Notes: generated by a model from the sequence alone, not told the origin. Shown: positions 27,364-35,492, counted from the stretch's first letter. The stretch: 64,000 nucleotides of DNA from Burkholderia cepacia (GCF_001039005.1 NZ_LDWR01000045.1:124001-188000); one strand, 5' to 3'. Program-made: numbers and translations.

Positions 27364-28118
27364 TGCTTGGCGTCCTTCGCGGGGGCCTGCCCGACGGTGA
27401 CCGGCCCGCCGGCGGGGCGCGGCGAACCGTCGCGCGGCGGCAGGTAGTCGGTGAACTGGCGCTTGGGCAGCTTGCCGGAGACCAGATCGTCGAACAGCTG
27501 GCGCGAACGCCCGCGCAGGTACGGCGCCATCACGGAGATCACGTGCATGCTGACCTGGTGCAGTTCCTCGCGGATCGCGTCCTGGTCGTTGTACTTGCGC
27601 GGATGCATCACGTACTGATACGACAGCCAGTACGTCGAGATGACGGCCATGTTGGTTGCGATGACCTCGATCTCGGCGGGCGTCGCGACCATCTCCGCGT
27701 CGGACACGAGCAGCTCGCACATGTCGTGTGCGAAGCGCACCTTGTGGCTGATGATCTGCTTGAAGTGCGTCTCGAGCGTGCGGTTGCGGGCGAGCAGGTC
27801 GTTGAGGTCGCGATACAGGAACCGGTAGGTCCACATGAAATCGGCCATGTACTGCAGGTACGACCAGGTTTCGTCGATCGTCGGACGATGATCTTCGGGG
27901 AAGCGCAGCCGCCGTTCGATCTGCTGCTCGAACTGCGCGAAGATGCTGTTGATGATGTCGTCCTTGTTGCGGAAATGGTAGTACAGGTTGCCTGGACTGA
28001 TTTCCATTTCCTCGGCGATCGTCGTGGTCGTGACGTTCGGCTCGCCGATCTCGTTGAAGAGTTTCAACGACAACTCGAGAATCCGTTCGCGGGTGCGGCG
28101 GGGAGGTTTCGCTTCCAT
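27360..28118 (-). CDS. TetR-family transcriptional regulator
   Basis: A 252-residue regulator. Residues 10-60 form the TetR helix-turn-helix (RERILELSLKLFNEIGEPNV ... EMEISPGNLYYHFRNKDDI). The ligand domain is rich in aromatic residues (YLQYMADFMWTYRFLYRDL). A proline-rich, probably disordered tail of about 30 residues (about 223-252) ends the protein. It is the first gene of a tightly packed TetR-LOG-SDR operon and probably regulates it. The effector is unknown. Confidence 0.9.
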   Translation of the reverse strand: MEAKPPRRTRERILELSLKLFNEIGEPNVTTTTIAEEMEISPGNLYYHFRNKDDIINSIFAQFEQQIERRLRFPEDHRPTIDETWSYLQYMADFMWTYRFLYRDLNDLLARNRTLETHFKQIISHKVRFAHDMCELLVSDAEMVATPAEIEVIATNMAVISTYWLSYQYVMHPRKYNDQDAIREELHQVSMHVISVMAPYLRGRSRQLFDDLVSGKLPKRQFTDYLPPRDGSPRPAGGPVTVGQAPAKDAKQ

Positions 28119-28212
28119 GTCGTCCGGCCCTGTGTGTGCCGGACTGGCGGGCGCTGCAATCGATGCTGCGTGATTCGTCCGGCGCGGGTTGCTGTTCTAT
28201 GTCTAGCGGACG

Positions 28213-28218
28213 ATTATA
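28213..28218 (-). promoter_or_regulatory. -10 box for the TetR operon
   Basis: A perfect TATAAT on the minus strand lies 95 bp before the TetR start, in a GC-rich setting. No convincing -35 is seen. A 14-bp palindrome (28276-28289) lies further upstream and might be an operator, but it is GC-rich and could be chance. Confidence 0.45.
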
Positions 28219-28324
28219 AACCGGGGTTTCGCCACATCGGGCGCATTTCGTGATCGCGGCCCCGCGCGGCGCATGGTGCGGCGCCGCACGCGGGTGGTGC
28301 CGAGGGCGCCCGCCGGGCAGCCGT

Positions 28325-28861
28325 CTAGAAGCCGAGCCAGTGTGCGACGACCGGGCCGAGCACGAAGCCCCACGTCGTCACGCACGCGAACAGCGCGACC
28401 GTCACGGCCGCGCTGCCGAGGTCCTTCGCACGCTTGGACAGCTCATGGCGTTCGAGCGAGATGCGGTCGATCGCGGCCTCGACGCTCGAGTTCAGCAGCT
28501 CGACGATCAGCACCAGCAGCACCGAGCCGATCAGCAGCGCGCGCGACGCGGCGGGCACCGGCGCGAACGCGCCGATCGGGAGCATCAGCGCGGCGAGCGT
28601 GAGCTCCTGGCGAAACGCGCTCTCCTCGCGGATCGCGACACGAAAGCCGTTCAGCGAGTGCTTGAGTGCGTACCAGGCGCGCGTGATGCCGCGGTGGCGC
28701 TTGTACGGGTTCGGCGGCAGCGGGGTCAGCTGATCGTCGGGGCCGAGCGGTTCGTGCGCGTGCACGTCCGCTTCGGCGTGCGGCTCGTCCTCGTCGAACG
28801 GGCGGTGCCGATGCTGCGGCGCGGCGGGGGGCGGGGTCTTGTCGTTCAGGTCTCGTTTCAA
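28325..28861 (-). CDS. dgkA: Diacylglycerol kinase DgkA with N-terminal extension
   Basis: About 178 residues from a TTG at 28861 that overlaps the glycosyltransferase stop (TTGA). The C-terminal 120 residues are a standard three-helix DgkA, with EESAFRQEL, VELLNSSVEAAIDR and KRAKDLGSAAV carrying the active-site glutamates and asparagine. The first 58 residues are an added tail rich in His, Asp and Glu, not part of the usual enzyme. DgkA phosphorylates diacylglycerol to phosphatidic acid in the inner membrane. Following PlcP-like and GT4 genes, it could return surplus diacylglycerol to phospholipid synthesis. Confidence 0.9.
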   Translation of the reverse strand: MKRDLNDKTPPPAAPQHRHRPFDEDEPHAEADVHAHEPLGPDDQLTPLPPNPYKRHRGITRAWYALKHSLNGFRVAIREESAFRQELTLAALMLPIGAFAPVPAASRALLIGSVLLVLIVELLNSSVEAAIDRISLERHELSKRAKDLGSAAVTVALFACVTTWGFVLGPVVAHWLGF

Positions 28862-29892
28862 ACGGCGGCACCTTCGGCTGGCGAGTACGCGGTCTTCGGC
28901 AGCGGCTTCAGATGCGACGCGAACTGCTCGGATGCCGCGCGCCACGAGAAGCGTTCGGCCCACGCGCGCGCGGTCGTGCGTTCGATCTTCAGCGCTTCAA
29001 GGCAGGCTTCCTGCAGGTCCTCGTGCATCGAGCCCGCGTCGCCGCCGCGGAGCACGTCGATCGGGCCCGTGACGGGATACGCGGCAACCGGCGTGCCGCA
29101 GGCGAGCGCCTCGAGCAGCACGAGGCCGAACGTGTCGGTGCGACTCGGGAACACGAACACGTCGGCCGCAGCATACACCTTCGCGAGCTCGGCCTGTGAC
29201 AGCACGCCGAGATAGTTCGCCTCCGGATAGCGCGACTTCAGCTCGGCGAGCGCGGGGCCTTCGCCCGCGACCCATTTCGAGCCGGGCAGGTCGAGGCGCA
29301 GGAACGCCTCGACGTTCTTCTCGATCGCGACGCGCCCCACGTACAGGAAGATCGGCCGCGCGGTGTTGAGCACCTTCGACTCCATCGGCCGGAACACGTC
29401 GAGATCGACGCCGCGGGTCCACAGCACGACGTTCGTGAAGCCGAATTTCTCGAGGTCTTCCTTGACGACCGGCGTCGGCGCCATCACCGCGAGCGACGGG
29501 CCGTGGAACCAGTGCAGGAAGCGGTAGGTCGCGGCCAGCGGGATGCCGAAGCGCGCCTGTACGTACTCCGGAAAGCGCGTGTGGTACGCGGTCGTATAAG
29601 GCAGCTTGCGCGAGCGCGCATAGCGTCGCGCGGCGAGGCCGAGCGGGCCTTCAGTCGCGATGTGCAGCGCGTCGGGCCCGAACGCGTCGATCCGCGCGCG
29701 CAGCTTGCGGTACGGCAGGATCGACAGGCGGATCTCGGGGTAGGTCGGGCAGGGCACCGTGCGGAATTCCAGCGGTGTCAGCAGTTCGACGCGATGGCCG
29801 AGCGCGGTGAGTTCGCGCGCCGTGCTCTTCAGCGTGCGCACGACGCCGTTGACCTGCGGTTCCCACGCGTCGGTGACGATCATGATCTTCAT
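28858..29892 (-). CDS. GT4 glycosyltransferase, candidate glycolipid synthase (Agt-like)
   Basis: A 344-residue GT-B enzyme. It starts MKIMIVTDAWEPQVNGVVRTL, has YVGRVAIEKN for nucleotide-sugar binding, and the C-terminal SRTDTFGLVLLEALACG, where the usual E-x7-E motif begins with D. This matches the GT4 type paired with PlcP in phosphate-starved bacteria, which glycosylates diacylglycerol. It lies 29 bp downstream of the phosphoesterase and overlaps dgkA. A GT4 acting on cell-surface glycans is the main alternative, but no other glycan genes are near. Confidence 0.85.
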   Translation of the reverse strand: MKIMIVTDAWEPQVNGVVRTLKSTARELTALGHRVELLTPLEFRTVPCPTYPEIRLSILPYRKLRARIDAFGPDALHIATEGPLGLAARRYARSRKLPYTTAYHTRFPEYVQARFGIPLAATYRFLHWFHGPSLAVMAPTPVVKEDLEKFGFTNVVLWTRGVDLDVFRPMESKVLNTARPIFLYVGRVAIEKNVEAFLRLDLPGSKWVAGEGPALAELKSRYPEANYLGVLSQAELAKVYAAADVFVFPSRTDTFGLVLLEALACGTPVAAYPVTGPIDVLRGGDAGSMHEDLQEACLEALKIERTTARAWAERFSWRAASEQFASHLKPLPKTAYSPAEGAAV

Positions 29893-29921
29893 CGCGGCAT
29901 TGTCCTGTAAGTAGAGTGGTG

Positions 29922-30860
29922 TCAGGCAGTGGCCTTGGCCTTGCGCGACGAGGTCTCCGACGGTGCGGCGCGCATCACCGTCCAGTAGACGATCTTCAGT
30001 TCGCCTTCCATCGTTTCGACGAGTGCGGACAGGCTTTCGACCCAGTCGCCGTCGTTGCAGTACAGCACGCCGTCGATATCGCGGATCTCCGCCTTGTGGA
30101 TGTGGCCGCACACGACGCCGTCGCAGCCGCGGCGGCGCGCTTCGTCGGTCATCACGGTTTCGAACTGCGAGATGAAGTTGACCGCGTTCTTCACCTGGTG
30201 CTTCAAGTACTGCGACAGCGACCAGTACTGGAAGCCGAGCCGGCTGCGGATCCGGTTGAACCAGCGGTTCAGTACGAGGATCAGCGTGTAGAGCGTGTCG
30301 CCGAGGTACGCGAGCCATTTCGCGTGCTGGATCACGCCGTCGAACAGGTCGCCGTGCACGATCCACAAACGTTTGCCCGCGAGCGTCGTGTGGAACGCCT
30401 CGCCGCGCACCTGGATGTCGCCGAACGCGAGGTCGCAGAACTGCCGTGCACCCTCGTCGTGATTGCCGGGGATGTAGACGACCTGCGTGCCCTTGCGTGC
30501 CTTGCGCAGGATCTTCTGCACGACGTCGTTGTGCGCCTGCGGCCAGTACCAGCCTTTCTTCAGCTGCCAGCCGTCGATGATGTCGCCGACGAGGTACAGG
30601 TATTCCGAATCGTTGTGGCGCAGGAAGTCGAGCAGGTACGGCGCCTGGCAGCCGCTCGAGCCGAGGTGGATGTCGGACAGCCAGATGGTGCGATAGCGAT
30701 GCGCGGACGAGTCGGGGTCGTCGTGCGGCGTGACGTGCTCGGCAGGTGGTTCTTGCGATGCCAGGTCATCGGCTGCGGCCGAGCCGGACAGGAAGGCGGT
30801 GACGGCGCGGGCGCCGATCGGGTGACGGAAGAGGGAGGTCGCGGACGATTTCTGGCCCAT
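29922..30860 (-). CDS. Calcineurin-like metallophosphoesterase, candidate PlcP phospholipase C
   Basis: A 312-residue protein. After a 55-residue variable N-terminus come the metal-binding motifs: SDIHLG (Asp63, His65), VGDIIDGW (Asp93), PGNHDEG (Asn133, His134), IVHGDLFD and CGHIHKAEI. It is related to LpxH (UDP-2,3-diacylglucosamine diphosphatase), the usual automatic label, but pairing with a GT4 enzyme and DgkA fits PlcP, the Mn-dependent phospholipase C that releases diacylglycerol from phosphatidylcholine or -ethanolamine under phosphate starvation. LpxH genes normally stand near lipid A or ppiB genes, not here. A Pho-box-like palindrome lies 47 bp upstream. Confidence 0.82.
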   Translation of the reverse strand: MGQKSSATSLFRHPIGARAVTAFLSGSAAADDLASQEPPAEHVTPHDDPDSSAHRYRTIWLSDIHLGSSGCQAPYLLDFLRHNDSEYLYLVGDIIDGWQLKKGWYWPQAHNDVVQKILRKARKGTQVVYIPGNHDEGARQFCDLAFGDIQVRGEAFHTTLAGKRLWIVHGDLFDGVIQHAKWLAYLGDTLYTLILVLNRWFNRIRSRLGFQYWSLSQYLKHQVKNAVNFISQFETVMTDEARRRGCDGVVCGHIHKAEIRDIDGVLYCNDGDWVESLSALVETMEGELKIVYWTVMRAAPSETSSRKAKATA

Positions 30861-30905
30861 GCATGACTCGCGCCGGTTGACATTACCGGCATTCCGCCAT
30901 GCGGG

Positions 30906-30929
30906 CGTGACTGTGCCGTGACAGTCACG
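30906..30929 (-). promoter_or_regulatory. Pho-box-like palindrome upstream of the PlcP-like gene
   Basis: On the minus strand the site reads CTGTCAC-GGCA-CAGTCAC (30924-30907), two seven-base repeats 11 bp apart as in PhoB boxes. The same bases also form a perfect 9-6-9 inverted repeat (30906-30929) that could bind another dimeric regulator. The spacer is GC-rich, unlike the A/T spacer of enteric Pho boxes. The rest of the 232-bp gap to the RDD gene holds nothing I can name. Confidence 0.5.
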
Positions 30930-31092
30930 AGACGTTCTTATTACGACCGTTGCAGGGTGTTTAGCAGTGAATGAAAGGGCGTTGTGTAACCTGTCGAACC
31001 GAAAGGCTGGCGGTTGTCCGGCAGGTCGTCAGACCGGATGGGAGAAGCCTGGGCGAACTGCTTTCGTCTGGCGAATGCGGCGCGTTGGCGTG

Positions 31093-31599
31093 TCAGCGCG
31101 GCATGGCGACGACGCGCGTGCGCGCGAGCCGGTCGTGCGGGAACTGGCGGCCGGCATGCAGCCGGGCGGCGCCGGCCCACGCGACGATCCACGCGGCGGC
31201 GAGCGCGAGCGTGACGGGCACCGACAGGCCGAGCAGCGGATGCAACGCGAGCGGCGGCACGAACCACAGCCAGCCGAGCGCATAACGAACAAGCGCGTGG
31301 GCCGCGCTCAGCGGCCGGCCGCTCGACGATTCGAGCCGCAGCCGCCAGGTCTTCATCGGCAGGGTCTGGCCGCCGTGCGTCCAGAACCAGACGAAGTACG
31401 CGCCGACGACGAGCGCGATCCAGGCGGCGAGCAGGTTGTGGTGGACGAGGCCGTTGCGTTGTTGCGTCGCGAGGCTGAACGCGAGCCCGGCGAAGAACAC
31501 GACGCCGAACAGCAGCACGCCTTCGTAGAGCAGCGCGGCGAGGCGCCGCCGCACGGACGGCGCGGCGGCCGGAGTCTCGGGTGCGGGGGCGTTCGCCAC
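31093..31599 (-). CDS. RDD-family membrane protein
   Basis: A 168-residue protein from a GTG start, 6 bp after the DUF3106 stop. RRRLAALLYEGVLLFGVVF gives the first span with the family arginine, and a second span and the GQTLPMKTWRLRLESSSG block follow, as in RDD proteins. Function is unknown; some RDD proteins act as Na+/H+ antiporters. It is the last gene of the sigma-DUF3619-DUF3106-RDD run. Confidence 0.88.
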   Translation of the reverse strand: MANAPAPETPAAAPSVRRRLAALLYEGVLLFGVVFFAGLAFSLATQQRNGLVHHNLLAAWIALVVGAYFVWFWTHGGQTLPMKTWRLRLESSSGRPLSAAHALVRYALGWLWFVPPLALHPLLGLSVPVTLALAAAWIVAWAGAARLHAGRQFPHDRLARTRVVAMPR

Positions 31600-31605
31600 G
31601 GCCGC

Positions 31606-32361
31606 TCAGGAGCCCTTGAACAGCGAAGGTGCGTCGGCGGGCGACACCGGCGCCACGGCGGCCGGTGCGGAAGCGGTGCCGGCCGTCGACGACGCGGGCA
31701 CCGGCGTCGCGGCAGCGCCGGCCGACGCGGGCGCCGGTGCGGCGGCCGCGCCGCTTGCCGGATGTTCGTGCGAATTGACGAGGCGGCGGACGTCACGGTC
31801 GGCGACGGTCGGCGGTGCGCTGACCACGCTCGGCCGGCGACGGCGCTCGGCGGCCGCGAGACGTTCCTTCTGCTCCTCGGGGAGTTGCTGGTAAGCCTTC
31901 CACGCGCGCTCGCGCGCTTGTGCGGAAAGCTCCTTCGCGCTCTGGTAGTTCTCGCGCGCGACGCGGCGCTGCTCGGGTGTCATCCGCGCCCATTCGGTCA
32001 TCCGATCCTGCAGGCGCTTTTGATCATCGGGCGTCAATTTCGCGAAACGCGATGCGATCTTCAGCCATTTACGCTTGCGGGCATCGCTGAAGCCGTCCCA
32101 CTGGTCGGCGAACGGCGCGAGTGCCGCGTGCTGCGCCGGCGTGAGACGCGCCCACGACAGCGGGCCGGTGGCGGCCGGCAGTGGCAGCGGTGTGAGGTCG
32201 GTGCTCAGCCCGGTCGCGGCCGATGCGGGCACGGCAGGGTTGCTGGCCGTGACGGTGGTCGTCGCGAGGGGCGGGTTGAATCGCGAATAGGTGGCGACGT
32301 AGGAAACGGCGATCGCGATCACGCATCCGAAAAATACGGCCAGGCCGCGCTTCTGACTCAC
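31606..32361 (-). CDS. DUF3106 protein, membrane-anchored with LTPxQ-type repeats
   Basis: A 251-residue protein from a GTG start, with AGGGG upstream. Residues 7-23 form a signal anchor. The middle holds repeated helical motifs, ARLTPAQHAAL, AKLTPDDQKRL and ARMTPEQRRVA, reminiscent of the LTxxQ motifs of Spy/CpxP/ZraP periplasmic proteins. A long Ala/Pro-rich low-complexity tail ends at LFKGS. Placed after a sigma factor and DUF3619, it may be a periplasmic stress sensor or effector; this is inference. Confidence 0.82.
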   Translation of the reverse strand: MSQKRGLAVFFGCVIAIAVSYVATYSRFNPPLATTTVTASNPAVPASAATGLSTDLTPLPLPAATGPLSWARLTPAQHAALAPFADQWDGFSDARKRKWLKIASRFAKLTPDDQKRLQDRMTEWARMTPEQRRVARENYQSAKELSAQARERAWKAYQQLPEEQKERLAAAERRRRPSVVSAPPTVADRDVRRLVNSHEHPASGAAAAPAPASAGAAATPVPASSTAGTASAPAAVAPVSPADAPSLFKGS

Positions 32362-32387
32362 CCGTGCGATCCCCTCGTTATTGTCTG

Positions 32388-32816
32388 TTAGTGAGCGCGC
32401 GAAAGATACGCGTTGAACCCGTGATCGAGATACGCGTTGAGCGGCAGGTCGTCGCTGAGCATCGCCGCGTCGATATCGGCGAGTTCGGCGGTGCGCTGCA
32501 GGTCTTCCCAGTAGGCGATGCCGACGAGCCCGGCGAGCAGCAGTGCGAGCGGCCACGCGCGCAGCAGGCGGCGCGCGAGCGACGCCTGCGGGCGGCTCGT
32601 GGGCGCCGGGCCGAATGCGCCGCCGGCCGCACCGGCGAAGGCCGGCACGAACACCGGCACGGTCGCGGCTTCGGGCTTCTTGCGCGCGAGCGCAGCCCGA
32701 CGGGCGACGGCCAGCCGGTCGGTGGTCTCGGCTGGCAGTGCGGCCGCGTGCTCGTCCAGCGCGCGGCGCACCTTCAGCGCGAATTCGTGTTCTCGATTTG
32801 CGGGAGCGAAGCTCAT
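32388..32816 (-). CDS. DUF3619 single-span membrane protein, candidate anti-sigma factor
   Basis: A 142-residue protein. About 85 N-terminal residues are soluble and charged (HEFALKVRRALDEHAAALPA), then comes one membrane span (about 87-103, AWPLALLLAGLVGIAYW) and a short acidic periplasmic tail of about 39 residues. Its start overlaps the sigma factor stop as ATGA. This layout is that of an ECF anti-sigma factor, although the family has no established function. The zinc anti-sigma H-x3-C-x2-C motif is absent. Confidence 0.82.
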   Translation of the reverse strand: MSFAPANREHEFALKVRRALDEHAAALPAETTDRLAVARRAALARKKPEAATVPVFVPAFAGAAGGAFGPAPTSRPQASLARRLLRAWPLALLLAGLVGIAYWEDLQRTAELADIDAAMLSDDLPLNAYLDHGFNAYLSRAH

Positions 32817-33376
32817 AGCGTGATTCCTTTGGCCTTGAGCGCGTGCGCCAGGGTGTGGGTGGCTCGTGAGCAGTGCGTCTTGACGCTGCCTTCGGAGCAC
32901 CCCATCGCGGCGGCAGTCTCGGCGACATCCATATCTTCCCAATAACGCATCAGGAACGCTTCCCGTTGACGTGCCGGAAGTTTCTGGATTTCTTCGTCGA
33001 TCAGGGCCAGAACCTGCTCTCGTTCGAGGCGGTGCTCGCTGCTCTCGACGCCCGCGTTGTCGTCCGCGGATTCGAGCGTTTCGAGGGGGTCGAAGTCGTC
33101 GTCGTCGGTGTTGTTCAGCGACGAGAAGAGCGTAACCCAGGTGTTGCGGACTTTCTGCCGGCGGAACCAGTCGTGGATCGCGTTCTGCAGGATCCGCTGA
33201 AAAAGCAGCGGCAATTCGGCCGCCGGCCGGTCGCCGTACTTCTCCGCAAGCTTGATCATCGCGTCCTGCACGATGTCGAGCGACGCATCGTCGTCACGCA
33301 CGGCGTACGCAGCCTGCTTGAACGCGCGCCTTTCGACGCCCGCCAGAAAGTCGGCGAGTTCCTTGTCTGATGCCAT
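32813..33376 (-). CDS. ECF-type RNA polymerase sigma factor
   Basis: A 187-residue sigma-70 family protein. Region 2 covers about residues 10-75 (DASLDIVQDAMIKLAEKYGD), an acidic linker with DDDDFD separates the domains, and region 4 is at about 130-180 (LPARQREAFLMRYWEDMDVAETAAAMGCSEGSVK). I chose MASDKELADFL at 33376; longer frames cover the promoter region. It belongs to the RpoE-like group common in Burkholderiales ahead of DUF3619. Promoter targets cannot be told from here. Confidence 0.92.
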   Translation of the reverse strand: MASDKELADFLAGVERRAFKQAAYAVRDDDASLDIVQDAMIKLAEKYGDRPAAELPLLFQRILQNAIHDWFRRQKVRNTWVTLFSSLNNTDDDDFDPLETLESADDNAGVESSEHRLEREQVLALIDEEIQKLPARQREAFLMRYWEDMDVAETAAAMGCSEGSVKTHCSRATHTLAHALKAKGITL

Positions 33377-33728
33377 TCCGTAAAGGTATGCGCTGCGGAC
33401 TGCGGCGTGTGAAAGGTCGAAAAATTTCGTAAAACCCGCGGATGCTATCAAATTTTCGGGCCGCTTGGCACCGGGTTGGTCGCCGCGCGTTGCGCGCGAG
33501 CCGCGGCGGCGGGGTGCCGGGCGGCGCGCATGATGCGCTGCGGGATATTTTGCTTGACGCCCTAATCGCGACCCGCTATCGTCAATGATTCGCAACATGA
33601 AGTGATGGTCTCATTTGAGGCTGGCCCAAGAAGCCCGCCCTTCAAACTGGACGCGCCGCTTGAACCCGAGCCACAAGCCCGGCAGAGAGCACCCAATCAA
33701 TTTTTTGCCGAAAATTCGAAAGGTCAAA
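33377..33728. other. Divergent promoter region between the sigma factor and ilvB
   Basis: 352 bp without a supported gene, AT-richer near the sigma factor side. It contains the ilvB promoter (33554-33582) and the roughly 140-nt ilvB leader. The leader has only a six-codon ORF (M-I-R-N-M-K) near its start and no run of Ile, Val or Leu codons, so I see no peptide-type attenuator there. Confidence 0.6.
33554..33582 (+). promoter_or_regulatory. Sigma70 promoter for ilvBN
   Basis: TTGACG (33554-33559) and TATCGT (33577-33582) are spaced by 17 bp. Transcription would begin near 33590, leaving a leader of about 140 nt before the ilvB ATG. Confidence 0.65.
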
Positions 33729-35492
33729 ATGAACATGCCCAGCGCGGAATTCTCCACGTCGGAACCCCTTTCCCCTCCCGATAGCGACTCCATCGGCGGC
33801 ACCGTGCTCATGAAGGCACTGGCCGACGAAAACGTCGAATTCATCTGGGGCTACCCCGGCGGCTCGGTTCTCTACATCTACGACGAGCTTTACAAGCAGG
33901 ACAAGATTCAGCACGTGCTGGTGCGCCACGAACAGGCGGCCGTGCACGCAGCCGATGCGTATGCGCGTTCCACCGGCAATGTCGGCGTCTGTCTCGTGAC
34001 GTCCGGCCCCGGTGTCACCAACGCGGTGACCGGCATCGCAACGGCGTACATGGATTCGATCCCGATGGTCGTGATCAGCGGCCAGGTGCCGACTGCTGCG
34101 ATCGGCCAGGACGCATTCCAGGAATGCGACACGGTCGGCATCACGCGTCCGTGCGTGAAGCACAACTTCCTCGTGAAGGACGTGCGCGACCTCGCGGAAA
34201 CCGTCAAGAAGGCGTTCTACATCGCCCGCACGGGCCGTCCGGGCCCGGTACTGATCGACATCCCGAAGGACATCTCGAAGACGCCGTGCGAGTACGTGCC
34301 GGTCAAGAGCGTGTCGCTGCGTTCGTACAACCCCGTCACGAAGGGTCATTCGGGCCAGATCCGCAAGGCCGTGTCGCTGCTGCTGACCGCGAAGCGTCCC
34401 TATATCTACACGGGTGGCGGCATCATCCTCGCCGACGCGTCGCGTGAACTGAACCAGTTCGCGGACCTGCTCGGCTACCCGGTCACGAACACGCTGATGG
34501 GCCTCGGCGGCTATCGCGCGTCGGACAAGAAATTCCTCGGCATGCTCGGCATGCACGGCACCTACGAAGCGAACATGGCGATGCAGCACTGCGACGTGCT
34601 GATCGCGATCGGTGCCCGCTTCGACGACCGCGTGATCGGCGACCCGGCGCACTTCGCGTCGCGTCCGCGCAAGATCATCCACATCGACATCGACCCGTCG
34701 TCGATCTCGAAGCGCGTGAAGGTCGATATCCCGATCGTCGGCGACGTGAAGGAAGTGCTGAAGGAGCTGATCGAGCAGCTGCAGACGGCCGAGCATGGCC
34801 CGGACACCGAGGCGCTCGCGCAATGGTGGAAGGACATCGAGGGCTGGCGCTCGAAGGACTGCCTGAAGTTCGACCGCGAAAGCGAGATCATCAAGCCCCA
34901 GTATGTGGTCGAGAAGGCGTGGGAACTGACGGACGGCAATGCGTTCGTGTGTTCGGACGTCGGCCAGCACCAGATGTGGGCCGCGCAGTTCTACCGTTTC
35001 AACAAGCCGCGTCGCTGGATCAACTCCGGCGGCCTCGGCACGATGGGCTTCGGCCTGCCGGCAGCGATGGGCGTCAAGATGGCGCACCCGGACGACGACG
35101 TGCTGTGCATCACGGGCGAAGGCTCGATCCAGATGTGCATCCAGGAACTGTCGACCTGCCTGCAGTACGACACGCCCGTGAAGATCATTTCGCTGAACAA
35201 CCGCTACCTCGGCATGGTCCGCCAGTGGCAGCAGATCGAATACAGCAAGCGCTATTCGCATTCGTACATGGATGCGCTGCCCGATTTCGTGAAGCTCGCC
35301 GAAGCGTACGGCCATGTCGGCATGCGGATCGAAAAGACCTCGGATGTGGAGCCGGCGCTGAAGGAAGCGCTGCGCCTGAAGGATCGCACCGTGTTTCTCG
35401 ACTTCCAGACCGATCCGACCGAAAACGTCTGGCCGATGGTACAGGCCGGCAAGGGCATCACCGAGATGCTGCTCGGATCGGAAGATCTGTAA
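33729..35492 (+). CDS. ilvB: Acetolactate synthase large (catalytic) subunit
   Basis: A 587-residue thiamine diphosphate enzyme that makes acetolactate or acetohydroxybutyrate in Ile/Val/Leu synthesis. It has VEFIWGYPGGSVLYIYDEL with the catalytic glutamate region (RHEQAAVHAADAYARSTG), the central FAD-binding domain, and the ThDP/Mg segment GEGSIQMCIQEL with NNRYLGMVRQWQ. I chose the ATG at 33729 (MNMPSAEFSTSEPL). The ilvN start is 111 bp past the stop. It is the first gene of the ilvBNC run. Confidence 0.97.
   Translation: MNMPSAEFSTSEPLSPPDSDSIGGTVLMKALADENVEFIWGYPGGSVLYIYDELYKQDKIQHVLVRHEQAAVHAADAYARSTGNVGVCLVTSGPGVTNAVTGIATAYMDSIPMVVISGQVPTAAIGQDAFQECDTVGITRPCVKHNFLVKDVRDLAETVKKAFYIARTGRPGPVLIDIPKDISKTPCEYVPVKSVSLRSYNPVTKGHSGQIRKAVSLLLTAKRPYIYTGGGIILADASRELNQFADLLGYPVTNTLMGLGGYRASDKKFLGMLGMHGTYEANMAMQHCDVLIAIGARFDDRVIGDPAHFASRPRKIIHIDIDPSSISKRVKVDIPIVGDVKEVLKELIEQLQTAEHGPDTEALAQWWKDIEGWRSKDCLKFDRESEIIKPQYVVEKAWELTDGNAFVCSDVGQHQMWAAQFYRFNKPRRWINSGGLGTMGFGLPAAMGVKMAHPDDDVLCITGEGSIQMCIQELSTCLQYDTPVKIISLNNRYLGMVRQWQQIEYSKRYSHSYMDALPDFVKLAEAYGHVGMRIEKTSDVEPALKEALRLKDRTVFLDFQTDPTENVWPMVQAGKGITEMLLGSEDL

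Noticed and set aside
33585-33605. Six-codon ORF (M-I-R-N-M-K) as an ilvB attenuator peptide
   Set aside because: It has one Ile codon only and no terminator/antiterminator pair could be seen in the leader.
33602-33784. 60-codon plus-strand ORF running into the start of ilvB
   Set aside because: No ribosome site, Pro/Arg-rich composition, and it overlaps ilvB out of frame.
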